Of a stretch of 9,946 nucleotides of DNA, positions 1-6,118 are shown in pieces; the first letter of the stretch is position 1; each line of letters starts with the position of its first letter. The DNA lies in the NCBI GenBank assembly GCA_023415845.1, contig JAEZJB010000100.1, forward strand, positions 1 through 9,946, read 5' to 3'. The notes under the pieces are model-generated. The model did not search any database and was not told the origin of the DNA. It saw only the letters and a program-made list of their open reading frames with translations. A program made the translations under genes and the position numbers. The stretch comes from Chloroflexota bacterium. Its GTDB lineage: Bacteria; Chloroflexota; Chloroflexia; Thermomicrobiales; UBA6265.

Positions 1-883
1 CGCGGACCCAATTGGTCGGTGCCAGCGCGAGCCGGTTGGACTGGCTCATGTGCTGGTGCCAGGACTGTTCGATACTTGCCACTGCCGTTGGCTCAATACC
101 GGCGAGATGGGCATCGGAGGGACTGAACGGGAGGAATCCGCCAAGGCCGAACAGGGCTGCCATCGCCATTTCCGGGGTGAAGACGGCTGGATCGAGCTCC
201 CAGTGGTCGAGCAGGCCCGACAGTTCCAGGCGTTCGAACAGAGTGACCATTGGCGCACGGTTCATGCTGTAACCAAAGGCGTCGAAGATTCCACGGAGCA
301 GGACGCGCTGGACGGATGCCACCTCCAGATCGCCGCCGTAGCCAGCGGCTCGATCGTGCAGGCGCTGGTCGCCAAGGCGATGAAGGGCCATCCGGATCCG
401 GTACGGTTCACGCCCGGCAAGGTCCTCGGCGCAGGTGCTCGATCCGAGTTGGTCCCAGATGGCCGGAAGGGATCGATCGATGCCGAACAGCAAGTTGTCG
501 GGTAGATCGACGACGGCGGTCGGCACACCCTGGCCGTCCTCACGCCGCTGTATCGTTTCCGAGTTCCGCAGCACGACATGCAGAACGACCCCGTTGTACT
601 GGGGATCGAGGTGATGGCCATGGAGCCGCCAATCCGCGGCATCCAGGTGCATCTCGACGTCGCCGGTGATGATCTCGCGGCCATCGTACTCGAGGATGGC
701 GCCGGTGAAATCGGGGCCGAACCCGTGTGACCATGTCCCGCGGTGGATGACCCGCACGCGCCGCCTGTCGTTGGTGGTGAGGTCGCCGATCAGGCCACCA
801 TGCCAGGCGGCGGAAAGTGCGATTTCCCGCACGGTTGGCCGGGAAGCGGCGGACTCTTCGAGAGGCGTAGCATGGCGCGACAT
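1..883 (-). CDS. DUF2851 family protein (3' end cut off by the window edge)
   Basis: The minus-strand frame from ATG at 883 is open to the window edge (294 codons, no stop). I read it as DUF2851, an uncharacterised family seen mainly in Chloroflexota and Bacteroidota; no reaction is known. The family pattern is clear. After a short N-terminus come VRVIHRGTWSHGFGPDF (about residues 48-64), the GDVEMHLDAADWRLHGHH block (about 80-97), then NGVVLHVVLRN. The mid-region has GIFDAFGYSMNRAPM, matching the family's 'EALGY..NR.PM' segment, and the C-terminal part begins 'SNRLALAPTNWVR'. The start is the first ATG after the promoter at 932-960; the ribosome binding site is weak (AGGG about 11 bases upstream). 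It lies 106 bases downstream of the scaffold gene but has its own promoter. The missing C-terminus should carry the rest of the family's conserved Pro/Arg-rich segment. Confidence 0.85.
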   Translation of the reverse strand, partial: MSRHATPLEESAASRPTVREIALSAAWHGGLIGDLTTNDRRRVRVIHRGTWSHGFGPDFTGAILEYDGREIITGDVEMHLDAADWRLHGHHLDPQYNGVVLHVVLRNSETIQRREDGQGVPTAVVDLPDNLLFGIDRSLPAIWDQLGSSTCAEDLAGREPYRIRMALHRLGDQRLHDRAAGYGGDLEVASVQRVLLRGIFDAFGYSMNRAPMVTLFERLELSGLLDHWELDPAVFTPEMAMAALFGLGGFLPFSPSDAHLAGIEPTAVASIEQSWHQHMSQSNRLALAPTNWVR

Positions 884-931
884 CGAGAACCAGCCCTGTT
901 GAAAAGCGAACGTCTGTTCTGGTCTGCAGGT

Positions 932-960
932 ATCCTACAGGGTGCCAGACGGTGTCGCAA
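932..960 (-). promoter_or_regulatory. Sigma70-like promoter for the DUF2851 gene
   Basis: On the minus strand, TTGCGA (955-960) and TAGGAT (932-937) are separated by exactly 17 bases. Each matches the -35/-10 consensus at 4 of 6 positions. The predicted transcript would start near 925, giving a leader of about 42 bases before the ATG at 883. The bases before the -10 (GCACCCTG) nearly match those before the -10 of the rhodanese promoter (GCATCCTG). Confidence 0.5.
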
Positions 961-989
961 GGCCGAGGCGAATGGACGAGCGGTGATTC

Positions 990-1412
990 CTAGTTCTGGA
1001 ACGTCGAGGATTCAGCGTCGAGCGCAGCACGGGTGCCGCTGCGCCGGAATTCATCCACGGCGGCCTGAACGGTGCCGAGGGCCAGGGTGGCGCACCGGAC
1101 ACGGCTCTTGACCACGTCATCGCCCATCTCTTCAACGATGGTGGGCGTTCCCAGCTCCTTGATTTCGTCGAGTGACATGCCTTCGACGAGTTCCGTGACG
1201 ATCGAGCCGCCCGCCTGGCTGATGGTGCAGCCCTCGCCTTCGAAGCTGGCTTCGACCACCCTGTCGCCTTCGATGCGGAGATAAACGGTGATCAAATCGC
1301 CGCAGCCGGGATTGCCGCCGCCGAGTTGCACGGAGGCGTCTTCCATCCGGTGGCGATTTCGAGGATTCTGGAAGTGGTCGAGAATGTGGTCTATGTATTC
1401 CTGGCGATCCAC
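990..1412 (-). CDS. sufU: Iron-sulfur cluster assembly scaffold, IscU/SufU family
   Basis: This 140-residue protein should hold a nascent Fe-S cluster, or zinc/persulfide in SufU-type proteins, in the cytoplasm. All four expected ligands are present: C37 and D39 in NPGCGD, C62 in EGEGCTIS, and C107 in RVRCATLAL. The N-terminal 'HFQNPRNRHRME' is also typical. The 45-residue spacing C62-C107 is that of IscU and lacks the roughly 20-residue insertion of classical SufU. Yet the sequence before the last cysteine has the SufU-like Arg at Cys-3 (SRVRC), and there is no LPPVK motif of the kind HscA binds in IscU. The start codon is GTG, chosen because AGGA sits 7 bases upstream and the family N-terminus begins there. 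It lies 72 bases after the rhodanese stop, same strand, so co-transcription is likely. No cysteine desulfurase is visible in the window. Confidence 0.93.
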   Translation of the reverse strand: MDRQEYIDHILDHFQNPRNRHRMEDASVQLGGGNPGCGDLITVYLRIEGDRVVEASFEGEGCTISQAGGSIVTELVEGMSLDEIKELGTPTIVEEMGDDVVKSRVRCATLALGTVQAAVDEFRRSGTRAALDAESSTFQN

Positions 1413-1446
1413 GATGTGTCCTGCTGGTGAATGCGAGAAGGAGTGA

Positions 1447-1470
1447 CGCCGGGCGACAGGTCACCCGGCG
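1447..1470 (-). promoter_or_regulatory. GC-rich hairpin between the rhodanese and scaffold genes
   Basis: CGCCGGG (1447-1453) and CCCGGCG (1464-1470) form a perfect 7-bp stem with a 10-base loop. On the transcribed strand it is followed by TCACTCC, not by a T-run, so it is not a standard terminator. It lies just after the rhodanese stop and before the scaffold's ribosome binding site. It may mark a processing, stabilising or attenuation point between the two genes. Confidence 0.45.
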
Positions 1471-1484
1471 CGATTTGACCTCGT

Positions 1485-2366
1485 CTACACGTCCTTCTCG
1501 ATCGGGACGTTGACGAGGCTGCCGTATTCGGTCCACGACCCGTCGTAGTTGCGGACGGTCGGGTAGCCGAGGAGATAGGTGAGCACGAACCAGGTGTGGC
1601 TGGATCGCTCGCCGATGCGGCAGTAGGCGATGAGTTCCTTGTCCGGAGTGACTCCCACCGCCTCGTAGAGTTCTTTGAGCTCGGCGTGCGGCTTGAAGGT
1701 GCCGTCCGGGCGGGCAGCTGTGCCCCACGGTACGTTTTTCGCGCCCTTGACGTGACCGGCACGCATGGCGCCTTCCTGGGGATACCCGATGGCATGGAGC
1801 AACTCGCCGCTGTATTCGGCTGGCGAGCGAACATCGATCAGGTTCGGCCGGTCGGACTCGGCCTGGGCGATGACATCATTGCGGAAGGCGCGAATCGAGT
1901 CGTCCGGATCCTTGGCGGTGTATTCGGTTCGCTCGTACGTTGGCACTTCGCGAGTGTAGGGCCGACCTTCAGCCTCCCACTTGATGCGGCCACCATCGAG
2001 GACCCGGACGTCGTCGTGCCCGTAGTATTTGAACAGCCAGAAGCCATAGGTAGCGTACCAGTTGTTCTTGTCGCCATAGAAGACGACGGTGGTGTCGTTG
2101 GCGATGCCGCGTTCTTCCAGGAGTTTCTCGAAGCCCGCCTTGTCGACGAAATCGCGCTTCAACTGGTCCTGCATCTGCGTTTCCCAGTCGAGCTTGACGG
2201 CGCCCGGTATGTGACCGATTTCGTAGAGCAGGATGTCTTCATCGGACTCGACGACGCGGACATTCGGGTCATCGAGGTGGTCGGCAAGCCACTCGGTGGA
2301 GACGAGCACTTCCGGGTGGGCGTAGTCGGTAAACGACGGATCGACTTGAGGCTGGGTGTCGGTCAT
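1485..2366 (-). CDS. Thiosulfate sulfurtransferase (two-domain rhodanese, CysA2 type)
   Basis: This 293-residue enzyme should move a sulfane sulfur from thiosulfate to an acceptor through a cysteine persulfide. Two rhodanese domains are visible. The non-catalytic N-terminal one is about residues 18-140 (VVFYGDKNNWYATYGFW, LDGGRIKWEAEGRP). The catalytic C-terminal one is about 160-285 (NLIDVRSPAEYSG, AGHVKGAKNVPW, then the active-site loop). The catalytic residue is C249 in CRIGERSSHTWF. This loop is the CRIGER type found in thiosulfate sulfurtransferases, not the CGSGVTA type of mercaptopyruvate enzymes. From memory it closely resembles mycobacterial CysA2, including the end 'YDGSWTEYGSLV'. 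The ATG follows AGGGAG by 7 bases. The scaffold gene follows it on the same strand, which suggests a link to Fe-S or persulfide sulfur supply; that link is inference. Confidence 0.95.
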   Translation of the reverse strand: MTDTQPQVDPSFTDYAHPEVLVSTEWLADHLDDPNVRVVESDEDILLYEIGHIPGAVKLDWETQMQDQLKRDFVDKAGFEKLLEERGIANDTTVVFYGDKNNWYATYGFWLFKYYGHDDVRVLDGGRIKWEAEGRPYTREVPTYERTEYTAKDPDDSIRAFRNDVIAQAESDRPNLIDVRSPAEYSGELLHAIGYPQEGAMRAGHVKGAKNVPWGTAARPDGTFKPHAELKELYEAVGVTPDKELIAYCRIGERSSHTWFVLTYLLGYPTVRNYDGSWTEYGSLVNVPIEKDV

Positions 2367-2384
2367 GGAGATCTCCCTGTGAGT

Positions 2385-2451
2385 GTCTTGCGAGACGATG
2401 GGATGAGGTCCGTTCCAATGCGGCGGACTGTCTCAGCGGCCGGTAGGAGAC
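2385..2451 (-). promoter_or_regulatory. Structured 5' leader of the rhodanese gene (three small hairpins)
   Basis: Between the candidate promoter and the rhodanese ATG, three inverted repeats sit in a row: GTCTC/GAGAC (2430-2434 with 2447-2451), GTCCG/CGGAC (2408-2412 with 2424-2428) and GTCT/AGAC (2385-2388 with 2393-2396). Stems are only 4-5 bp. The motif GAGAC/GTCTC recurs across the first and third, so alternative pairing between them is possible. The ribosome binding site AGGGAG lies just downstream. I do not recognise a known riboswitch here. Confidence 0.3.
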
Positions 2452-2503
2452 GAGGTCAACGACAAGAATCCTTCCCGATCAACGGTGCTTTCCTTTGGGA
2501 AGT

Positions 2504-2509
2504 AGTATA
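2504..2509 (-). promoter_or_regulatory. Candidate -10 element upstream of the rhodanese gene
   Basis: TATACT on the minus strand matches the -10 consensus at 5 of 6 positions. No convincing -35 exists at 16-18 bases (CCAGGA at 17), so any activity may depend on an activator or an unusual sigma factor. The preceding GCATCCTG is nearly the same as the sequence before the DUF2851 -10. The predicted leader is about 130 bases. Confidence 0.35.
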
Positions 2510-2838
2510 CAGGATGCCCGGAGCGATCCTGGATGATTTCAGACCTGCAGCGAGTCGCGGAAGCAGTTGCTGAGGGAGATGCCCGCGCCGGTGACCGAGA
2601 CCGTGGAAACGCCGTTTCAAAAACTCAAAAACTCACAAACTCCGATTTCGTTGATTCCATGCGCGTTTTTGCGATGAGTTCGTGCGGAGTAACGCTCGAA
2701 TCGTGGCGGTGTCCGGCGTTTTGCGGTGGAGATCGCCGCGATAGACGTTGCTGCTGACCGGAGCCACATTCACGTGCCTACCTATCGTACGCATCGAGAG
2801 CCCCAAATCCCGCCACCCTCTGAAATATTGGTGTCGAT
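2510..2838. other. Intergenic stretch between miaA and the rhodanese promoter
   Basis: No gene with family features or a good ribosome binding site is seen on either strand in this roughly 330-base stretch. It holds a short A-rich tandem repeat (2617-2640, listed separately) and a short inverted repeat GAAAC/GTTTC just to its left. No clear terminator for miaA was found. Confidence 0.5.
2617..2640. repeat. Tandem 8-base repeat, three copies
   Basis: TCAAAAAC occurs at 2617-2624 and 2625-2632, followed by a one-mismatch copy TCACAAAC at 2633-2640. On the minus strand this is a T-rich tract (GTTTTTGA repeated). It stands out as AT-rich in otherwise GC-rich DNA and lies about 110 bases upstream of the rhodanese -10. 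Confidence 0.6.
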
Positions 2839-3878
2839 TCAGGAGGAACCGCGATGGCCGAGGGAACTGCACTCATCGTCAACCGGAAGCGACGATCCAT
2901 CGCGTTCGAGAAGTGACAGGATCCGGGTGGGGGCGTCATCGCTGGTCATGTCGATGCGGTGGAGACGCGGGTTCTTGCGGAACCAGGTCTGCTGGTGGCG
3001 CACGAGGCGATGGGTATCGACCTTGATGCGCTCGATTGCGGCGGCGAGCGCCTCCGGGCTGCCATCGACGATGGCGGGCACCAGTTGCCGGTACCCAATG
3101 CTGGAGAATGCCGGCAGGGGCGGAGCGTAACCGGCTGCCAGCAACGCACGAACCTGTTCGTCCAGTCCATTGGCAATAATGTCGTCGACCCGACGGTCGA
3201 TGCGGGAGTACAGCACCTCACGCGGCCACCACAACTCGACCTCGATGAACCGGTAGGGAGGAGGTTGGCGTGTTTGCAGATCCGACATCGGGACGCCGGT
3301 CGCGCGCCAGACTTCGAGGGCACGGATGATGCGACGGAGGTTGGGCCGTTGCGCTCCGCAGCGGCCGGATCAATGCTTCGCAGGCGGTCGAGCAGTGGTT
3401 CGACACCGATCTCCGCCGCTTCGGCCTCGAGTTGCCGCCGAAACGCCTCGTCCGGAGCCACGGCCGGTGCGCGCCACCCCTCGACCAGGGCATTCAGGTA
3501 CTGGGCGGAACCACCGACCACGACCGGCAGGGCATGTCGGGCATGGATGCCGGTGATCGCCTCGTTGGCGAGTTCCTGGAAGATCGTGACGGACATGGGG
3601 GTATCGGGCGCCAAAATGTCGACGAGGTGGTGCCGCACCAGCGACCGCTCATCCGGGGTGGGTTTGGCCGTGCCCGCATCCATGCCGATATAGAAGGCAC
3701 GCGAATCGGCATTGACGATCTCGATCGGGATTTTCGTGGCCAGCGCCAGCGCCAGACCGGTCTTGCCGGAACCGGTCGGACCGGCGATGACGAGGACGGT
3801 TGGCTGGTGGGTCGATTGGCCGCCATCTTCCTGCGCCACTAGAATGGTGCTGGCACTCATCGCGCGCCGTCTTCCCAT
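2839..3878 (-). pseudogene. miaA: tRNA dimethylallyltransferase MiaA, interrupted by a one-base frameshift
   Basis: MiaA adds a dimethylallyl group to N6 of A37 in tRNAs that read UNN codons. The N-terminal frame (from 3878) has the P-loop GPTGSGKT (residues 33-40), DSRAFYIGMDAGTAKP, HHLVDI, and VVVGGSAQYLNAL. It is recognisably MiaA up to DPAAAERN near 3348. The rest continues in another frame, RPNLRRIIRALEVWRATG, then ELWWPREVLYSRIDRRVD, FSSIGYRQL, and HRLVRHQQTWFRKNP, ending at 2839. Adding one C next to 3348 restores a single frame of about 346 residues reading AERNRPNLRRIIRALEV, as expected for the family. The C-terminal frame is open only from 3369 downward, so the shift lies within about 3346-3369. 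Alternative start: ATG at 3860. Whether the break is a real mutation or a sequencing error cannot be told from the sequence. Confidence 0.88.
2841..2916 (+). other. Tiny ORF with a consensus ribosome binding site, antisense to the miaA end
   Basis: A perfect AGGAGG (2841-2846) lies 7 bases before ATG at 2854. The frame encodes a 20-residue basic peptide starting MAEGTALIV and stopping at 2914-2916. It overlaps the last codons of miaA on the other strand. No promoter was seen and I know no family for it. Chance is a real possibility, since the same bases encode the MiaA C-terminus. Confidence 0.15.
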
Positions 3879-3894
3879 GGTTCATGCCTGAACC
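3879..3894. promoter_or_regulatory. Inverted repeat next to the miaA start
   Basis: GGTTCA-TGCC-TGAACC is a perfect 6-bp inverted repeat with a 4-base spacer. It abuts the upstream miaA start codon in the 78-base divergent gap with mltG. It could be an operator or a leader hairpin. Confidence 0.3.
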
Positions 3895-3922
3895 AGTCGC
3901 CAATGCCTCCGCGCGCATGACC

Positions 3923-3937
3923 GGCCGCATCGCGGCC
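3923..3937. promoter_or_regulatory. Inverted repeat upstream of the mltG ribosome binding site
   Basis: GGCCGC-ATC-GCGGCC is a 6-bp perfect inverted repeat with a 3-base loop. It lies 8 bases before the AGGAG of mltG. It could be a translational or transcriptional control element, but short GC palindromes are common in GC-rich DNA. Confidence 0.25.
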
Positions 3938-3956
3938 AACACCCCAGGAGTCCTGC

Positions 3957-5141
3957 TTGCTCGTTCGCTTCCTCACACAATCCCTCAAAATCGTCAGCGT
4001 AGTGGTCCTTACGGTGCTGGTGGTGGCCGGTAGTGTCGGCTTCTTCAATTACTGGACCGACCGGCAGCGCGATGTGGAAATCGGTCGTCCGGTCACCATC
4101 ACCATCACTGAAGAGGATGACGGGCCGTCGGTAGCCGACAAGCTGACCGATGCCGACCTGATCCAGTATGGCTTCTATTTCGAAGGGCGGTATCGCCTGT
4201 CGGGCACCGATCTCCGACCGGGAACCTATACGTTGCGGCACGGCATGAGCGTTGCCGATATCCTCAATACCATTACCGAACCCGACGAGGATGAAGCCGA
4301 TCCGAACGCGACCATCGAACAGCCGGGAGCGGAGATCACGGTCACCTTCATCGAAGGCCAGCGGATCGAGCAGTTTGCCGAGGCCCTGGTCAACGCGGGG
4401 TGGGAAGGCGATCCGGCGGAGTTCATCGATCTTGCCTACAACCCGGTCGGCGTCGAGCGGTTCGACGTGCTCAACTCGCTGCCGGATGATGCCAGCCTGG
4501 AAGGATTCCTTTTCCCGGATACCTACATCATTGCTTCGAATGAATCCGCGCAGGAAATCATCGACCGCATGTTGTACCAGTTCGACGCGCGCTTCGACGA
4601 CTCGATGCGCGATGCGGCCGAGCAGGAAAACCTGACGGTCTATGAGGTGGTGACGCTCGCCTCGATCGTCGAGCGAGAGGCAGCGGACGAGGGCGAACGG
4701 GTGATCATCGCCGGCATGTACCTGAACCGGCTCGAGGCCGATATGCCACTTCAGGCCGACCCGACCGTGCAGTATGCGCTGGGAACGGAGGGTGACTGGT
4801 GGCCGAAGCTGGATGCAGCGGCGATGGAGCAGGCCAACAGCACCAGCCTGCCATACAGCACTTACAACCCCGACGTCACCGGCCTGCCACCCGGACCGAT
4901 TGCCAATCCGGGCATCCGCGCGCTCCAGGCGGTGCTTCAGCCAGACGATAACGATTACCTCTACATGTACGCAAACAACGACGGCTCGAACACCCACGTC
5001 TTCGCCGTCACCTACGAGGAACACCAGGCGAACGTCTGCCGGATCTCGCCGGAGGCGGAGGACTGCACCGGCGGCTGGTACGATGCCCCGGTTGCCGGCG
5101 CAGACGAGCCGGTCTGGATTCGCACGCTCGCGGCTGACTGA
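3957..5141 (+). CDS. mltG: Endolytic murein transglycosylase MltG (YceG-like)
   Basis: MltG cuts nascent peptidoglycan glycan strands at the outer face of the membrane and is thought to set where strand growth ends. The 394-residue protein has an N-terminal membrane anchor (about residues 10-30), a small LysM-like region (about 45-110) and the catalytic YceG domain. Visible motifs are FIEGQRIEQFAEAL (131-144), LEGFLFPDTY (181-190), LASIVEREA with catalytic Glu E239, QADPTVQYALG (266-276) and YNPDVTGLPPGPIANPG (303-319). The start is TTG behind AGGAG with a 6-base gap; no better in-frame start lies upstream. Oddities are an acidic stretch (about 108-125) before the catalytic half and a roughly 34-residue extension after the usual 'TYEEH' end, with C361 and C370. 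aroE follows after 17 bases. Confidence 0.95.
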   Translation: MLVRFLTQSLKIVSVVVLTVLVVAGSVGFFNYWTDRQRDVEIGRPVTITITEEDDGPSVADKLTDADLIQYGFYFEGRYRLSGTDLRPGTYTLRHGMSVADILNTITEPDEDEADPNATIEQPGAEITVTFIEGQRIEQFAEALVNAGWEGDPAEFIDLAYNPVGVERFDVLNSLPDDASLEGFLFPDTYIIASNESAQEIIDRMLYQFDARFDDSMRDAAEQENLTVYEVVTLASIVEREAADEGERVIIAGMYLNRLEADMPLQADPTVQYALGTEGDWWPKLDAAAMEQANSTSLPYSTYNPDVTGLPPGPIANPGIRALQAVLQPDDNDYLYMYANNDGSNTHVFAVTYEEHQANVCRISPEAEDCTGGWYDAPVAGADEPVWIRTLAAD

Positions 5142-5158
5142 TTCACTGGAGAGACAAG

Positions 5159-6004
5159 GTGTTGAAGGCAGGGCTGATTGGTGAGCCGGTGAGTCATTCG
5201 CTGTCGCGGGTGATGCACAATGCCGCGTTCGCTCATCTTGGGATCGACGCGGTCTACGACCTGTGGGAGACACCGCTCGCCGACTTGCCGGGGCGCGTGG
5301 AGACGTTGCGCCTGCCTGACATGCTTGGCGCCAACGTCACCGTGCCGCACAAGCAGGCCGTGATCCCTCTCGTCGATGAGTTGTCGGTGGTGGCTCAACG
5401 CGTCGGCGCCGTGAACACGATCATTCCTCGGGCCGGCCTGCTGGTGGGTGACAACACGGATGCCTACGGGTTTGCGCGCTCGCTCGACGAAGCTGCTACG
5501 GGTCGCGTGCCCGGCAGGGCAGTCGTCGTGGGGGCGGGTGGCGCGTCGCGAGCCGTGCTCGTCGCCCTGCAGGATGCGGGGGTGCCGGAGATTGTGCTGG
5601 TGAACAGAACACCATCACGCGCTGCGGAACTGGCGGAGGATCTCTCGCTTCCCGGGGCAGCGCCAATCGAGGTCGGTGAGTTCGGACGACTGGTGAACCT
5701 GGCGCAGGGGGCGGACGTGCTGATCAATGCGACCTCGGTGGGCTGGCATGGTGATGAATTGCCCTTCGACCGTGAGGTGCTTCAGGGATTGTCACCGCAG
5801 GCCGTAGTTGTCGATCTCACCTACCGAGAGACGTCGCTGCTGCGCCTCGCTCTGGCGAGCGGATTGGCGGTGCTCGATGGATTGCCAATGCTGATCCATC
5901 AGGGCGCGCGCAGTTTCGAACTCTGGACCGGGCAGGATGCGCCGCTGGACGTCATGCGCGGGGCAGTGGTGGCTGAACAGGAGCGTCGATCACTCGTCTC
6001 CTGA
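5159..6004 (+). CDS. aroE: Shikimate dehydrogenase (NADP+)
   Basis: AroE reduces 3-dehydroshikimate to shikimate with NADPH in the pathway to chorismate. The 281-residue length is typical. Substrate-site motifs are SHSLS (12-16), NVTVPHK with catalytic K65, GAVNT (83-87) and catalytic D101 in DNTDAYG. The nucleotide-binding fold shows GAGGASRA (125-132) and NRTPSRA (149-155), where N149-R150-T151 fits NADP preference. NATSVG (190-195) and the C-terminal Q248 in IHQGARSFELW complete the pattern. The usual 'Y.P..T' near residue 222 is shortened to YRET. The GTG start lies 7 bases after GGAG. It is 17 bases downstream of mltG, so the two are probably one transcript. A strong terminator follows at 6056. 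Confidence 0.96.
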   Translation: MLKAGLIGEPVSHSLSRVMHNAAFAHLGIDAVYDLWETPLADLPGRVETLRLPDMLGANVTVPHKQAVIPLVDELSVVAQRVGAVNTIIPRAGLLVGDNTDAYGFARSLDEAATGRVPGRAVVVGAGGASRAVLVALQDAGVPEIVLVNRTPSRAAELAEDLSLPGAAPIEVGEFGRLVNLAQGADVLINATSVGWHGDELPFDREVLQGLSPQAVVVDLTYRETSLLRLALASGLAVLDGLPMLIHQGARSFELWTGQDAPLDVMRGAVVAEQERRSLVS

Positions 6005-6055
6005 GATCCCGGTATTCCGCCAGTGTTCGGCCATTCCATCACCGCAAGGCGCAAA

Positions 6056-6087
6056 AAAGGGAGCCGGTGAAGTAACCGGCTCCCTTT
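6056..6087. terminator. Bidirectional rho-independent terminator
   Basis: AAAGGGAGCCGGT (6056-6068) pairs with ACCGGCTCCCTTT (6075-6087), a perfect 13-bp stem with a 6-base loop. A-runs lie on the left (from 6053) and T-rich sequence on the right, so it can work in both directions. It sits between the convergent aroE and the bicupin gene, 31 bases from the latter's stop. Confidence 0.9.
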
Positions 6088-6118
6088 GGTTTCTGCGAAT
6101 CGAGACTGAACGCGACGG

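Noticed and set aside
1447..1470. Full rho-independent terminator between the rhodanese and scaffold genes
   Set aside because: The stem is strong, but the downstream sequence TCACTCC has no T-run. It is kept as a hairpin of unknown role.
2408..2428. T-box riboswitch in the rhodanese leader (TGGAACGGACC)
   Set aside because: It lacks the T-box core, the specifier loop and the terminator/antiterminator pair, and the gene is not amino-acid related.
1596..2573. 325-codon plus-strand open frame antisense to the rhodanese gene
   Set aside because: It mirrors the rhodanese codons and contains no recognisable domain; the minus-strand reading is a clear two-domain sulfurtransferase.
3343..3372. Programmed ribosomal frameshift in miaA
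   Set aside because: No slippery heptamer of the X-XXY-YYZ type and no obvious stimulatory structure are seen at the junction, and miaA is not known to use recoding.
3882..5273. 463-codon minus-strand open frame antisense to mltG and the start of aroE
   Set aside because: The plus strand here encodes two proteins with full catalytic motifs. The antisense frame is an artefact of GC-rich codon use and has no family features or ribosome binding site.
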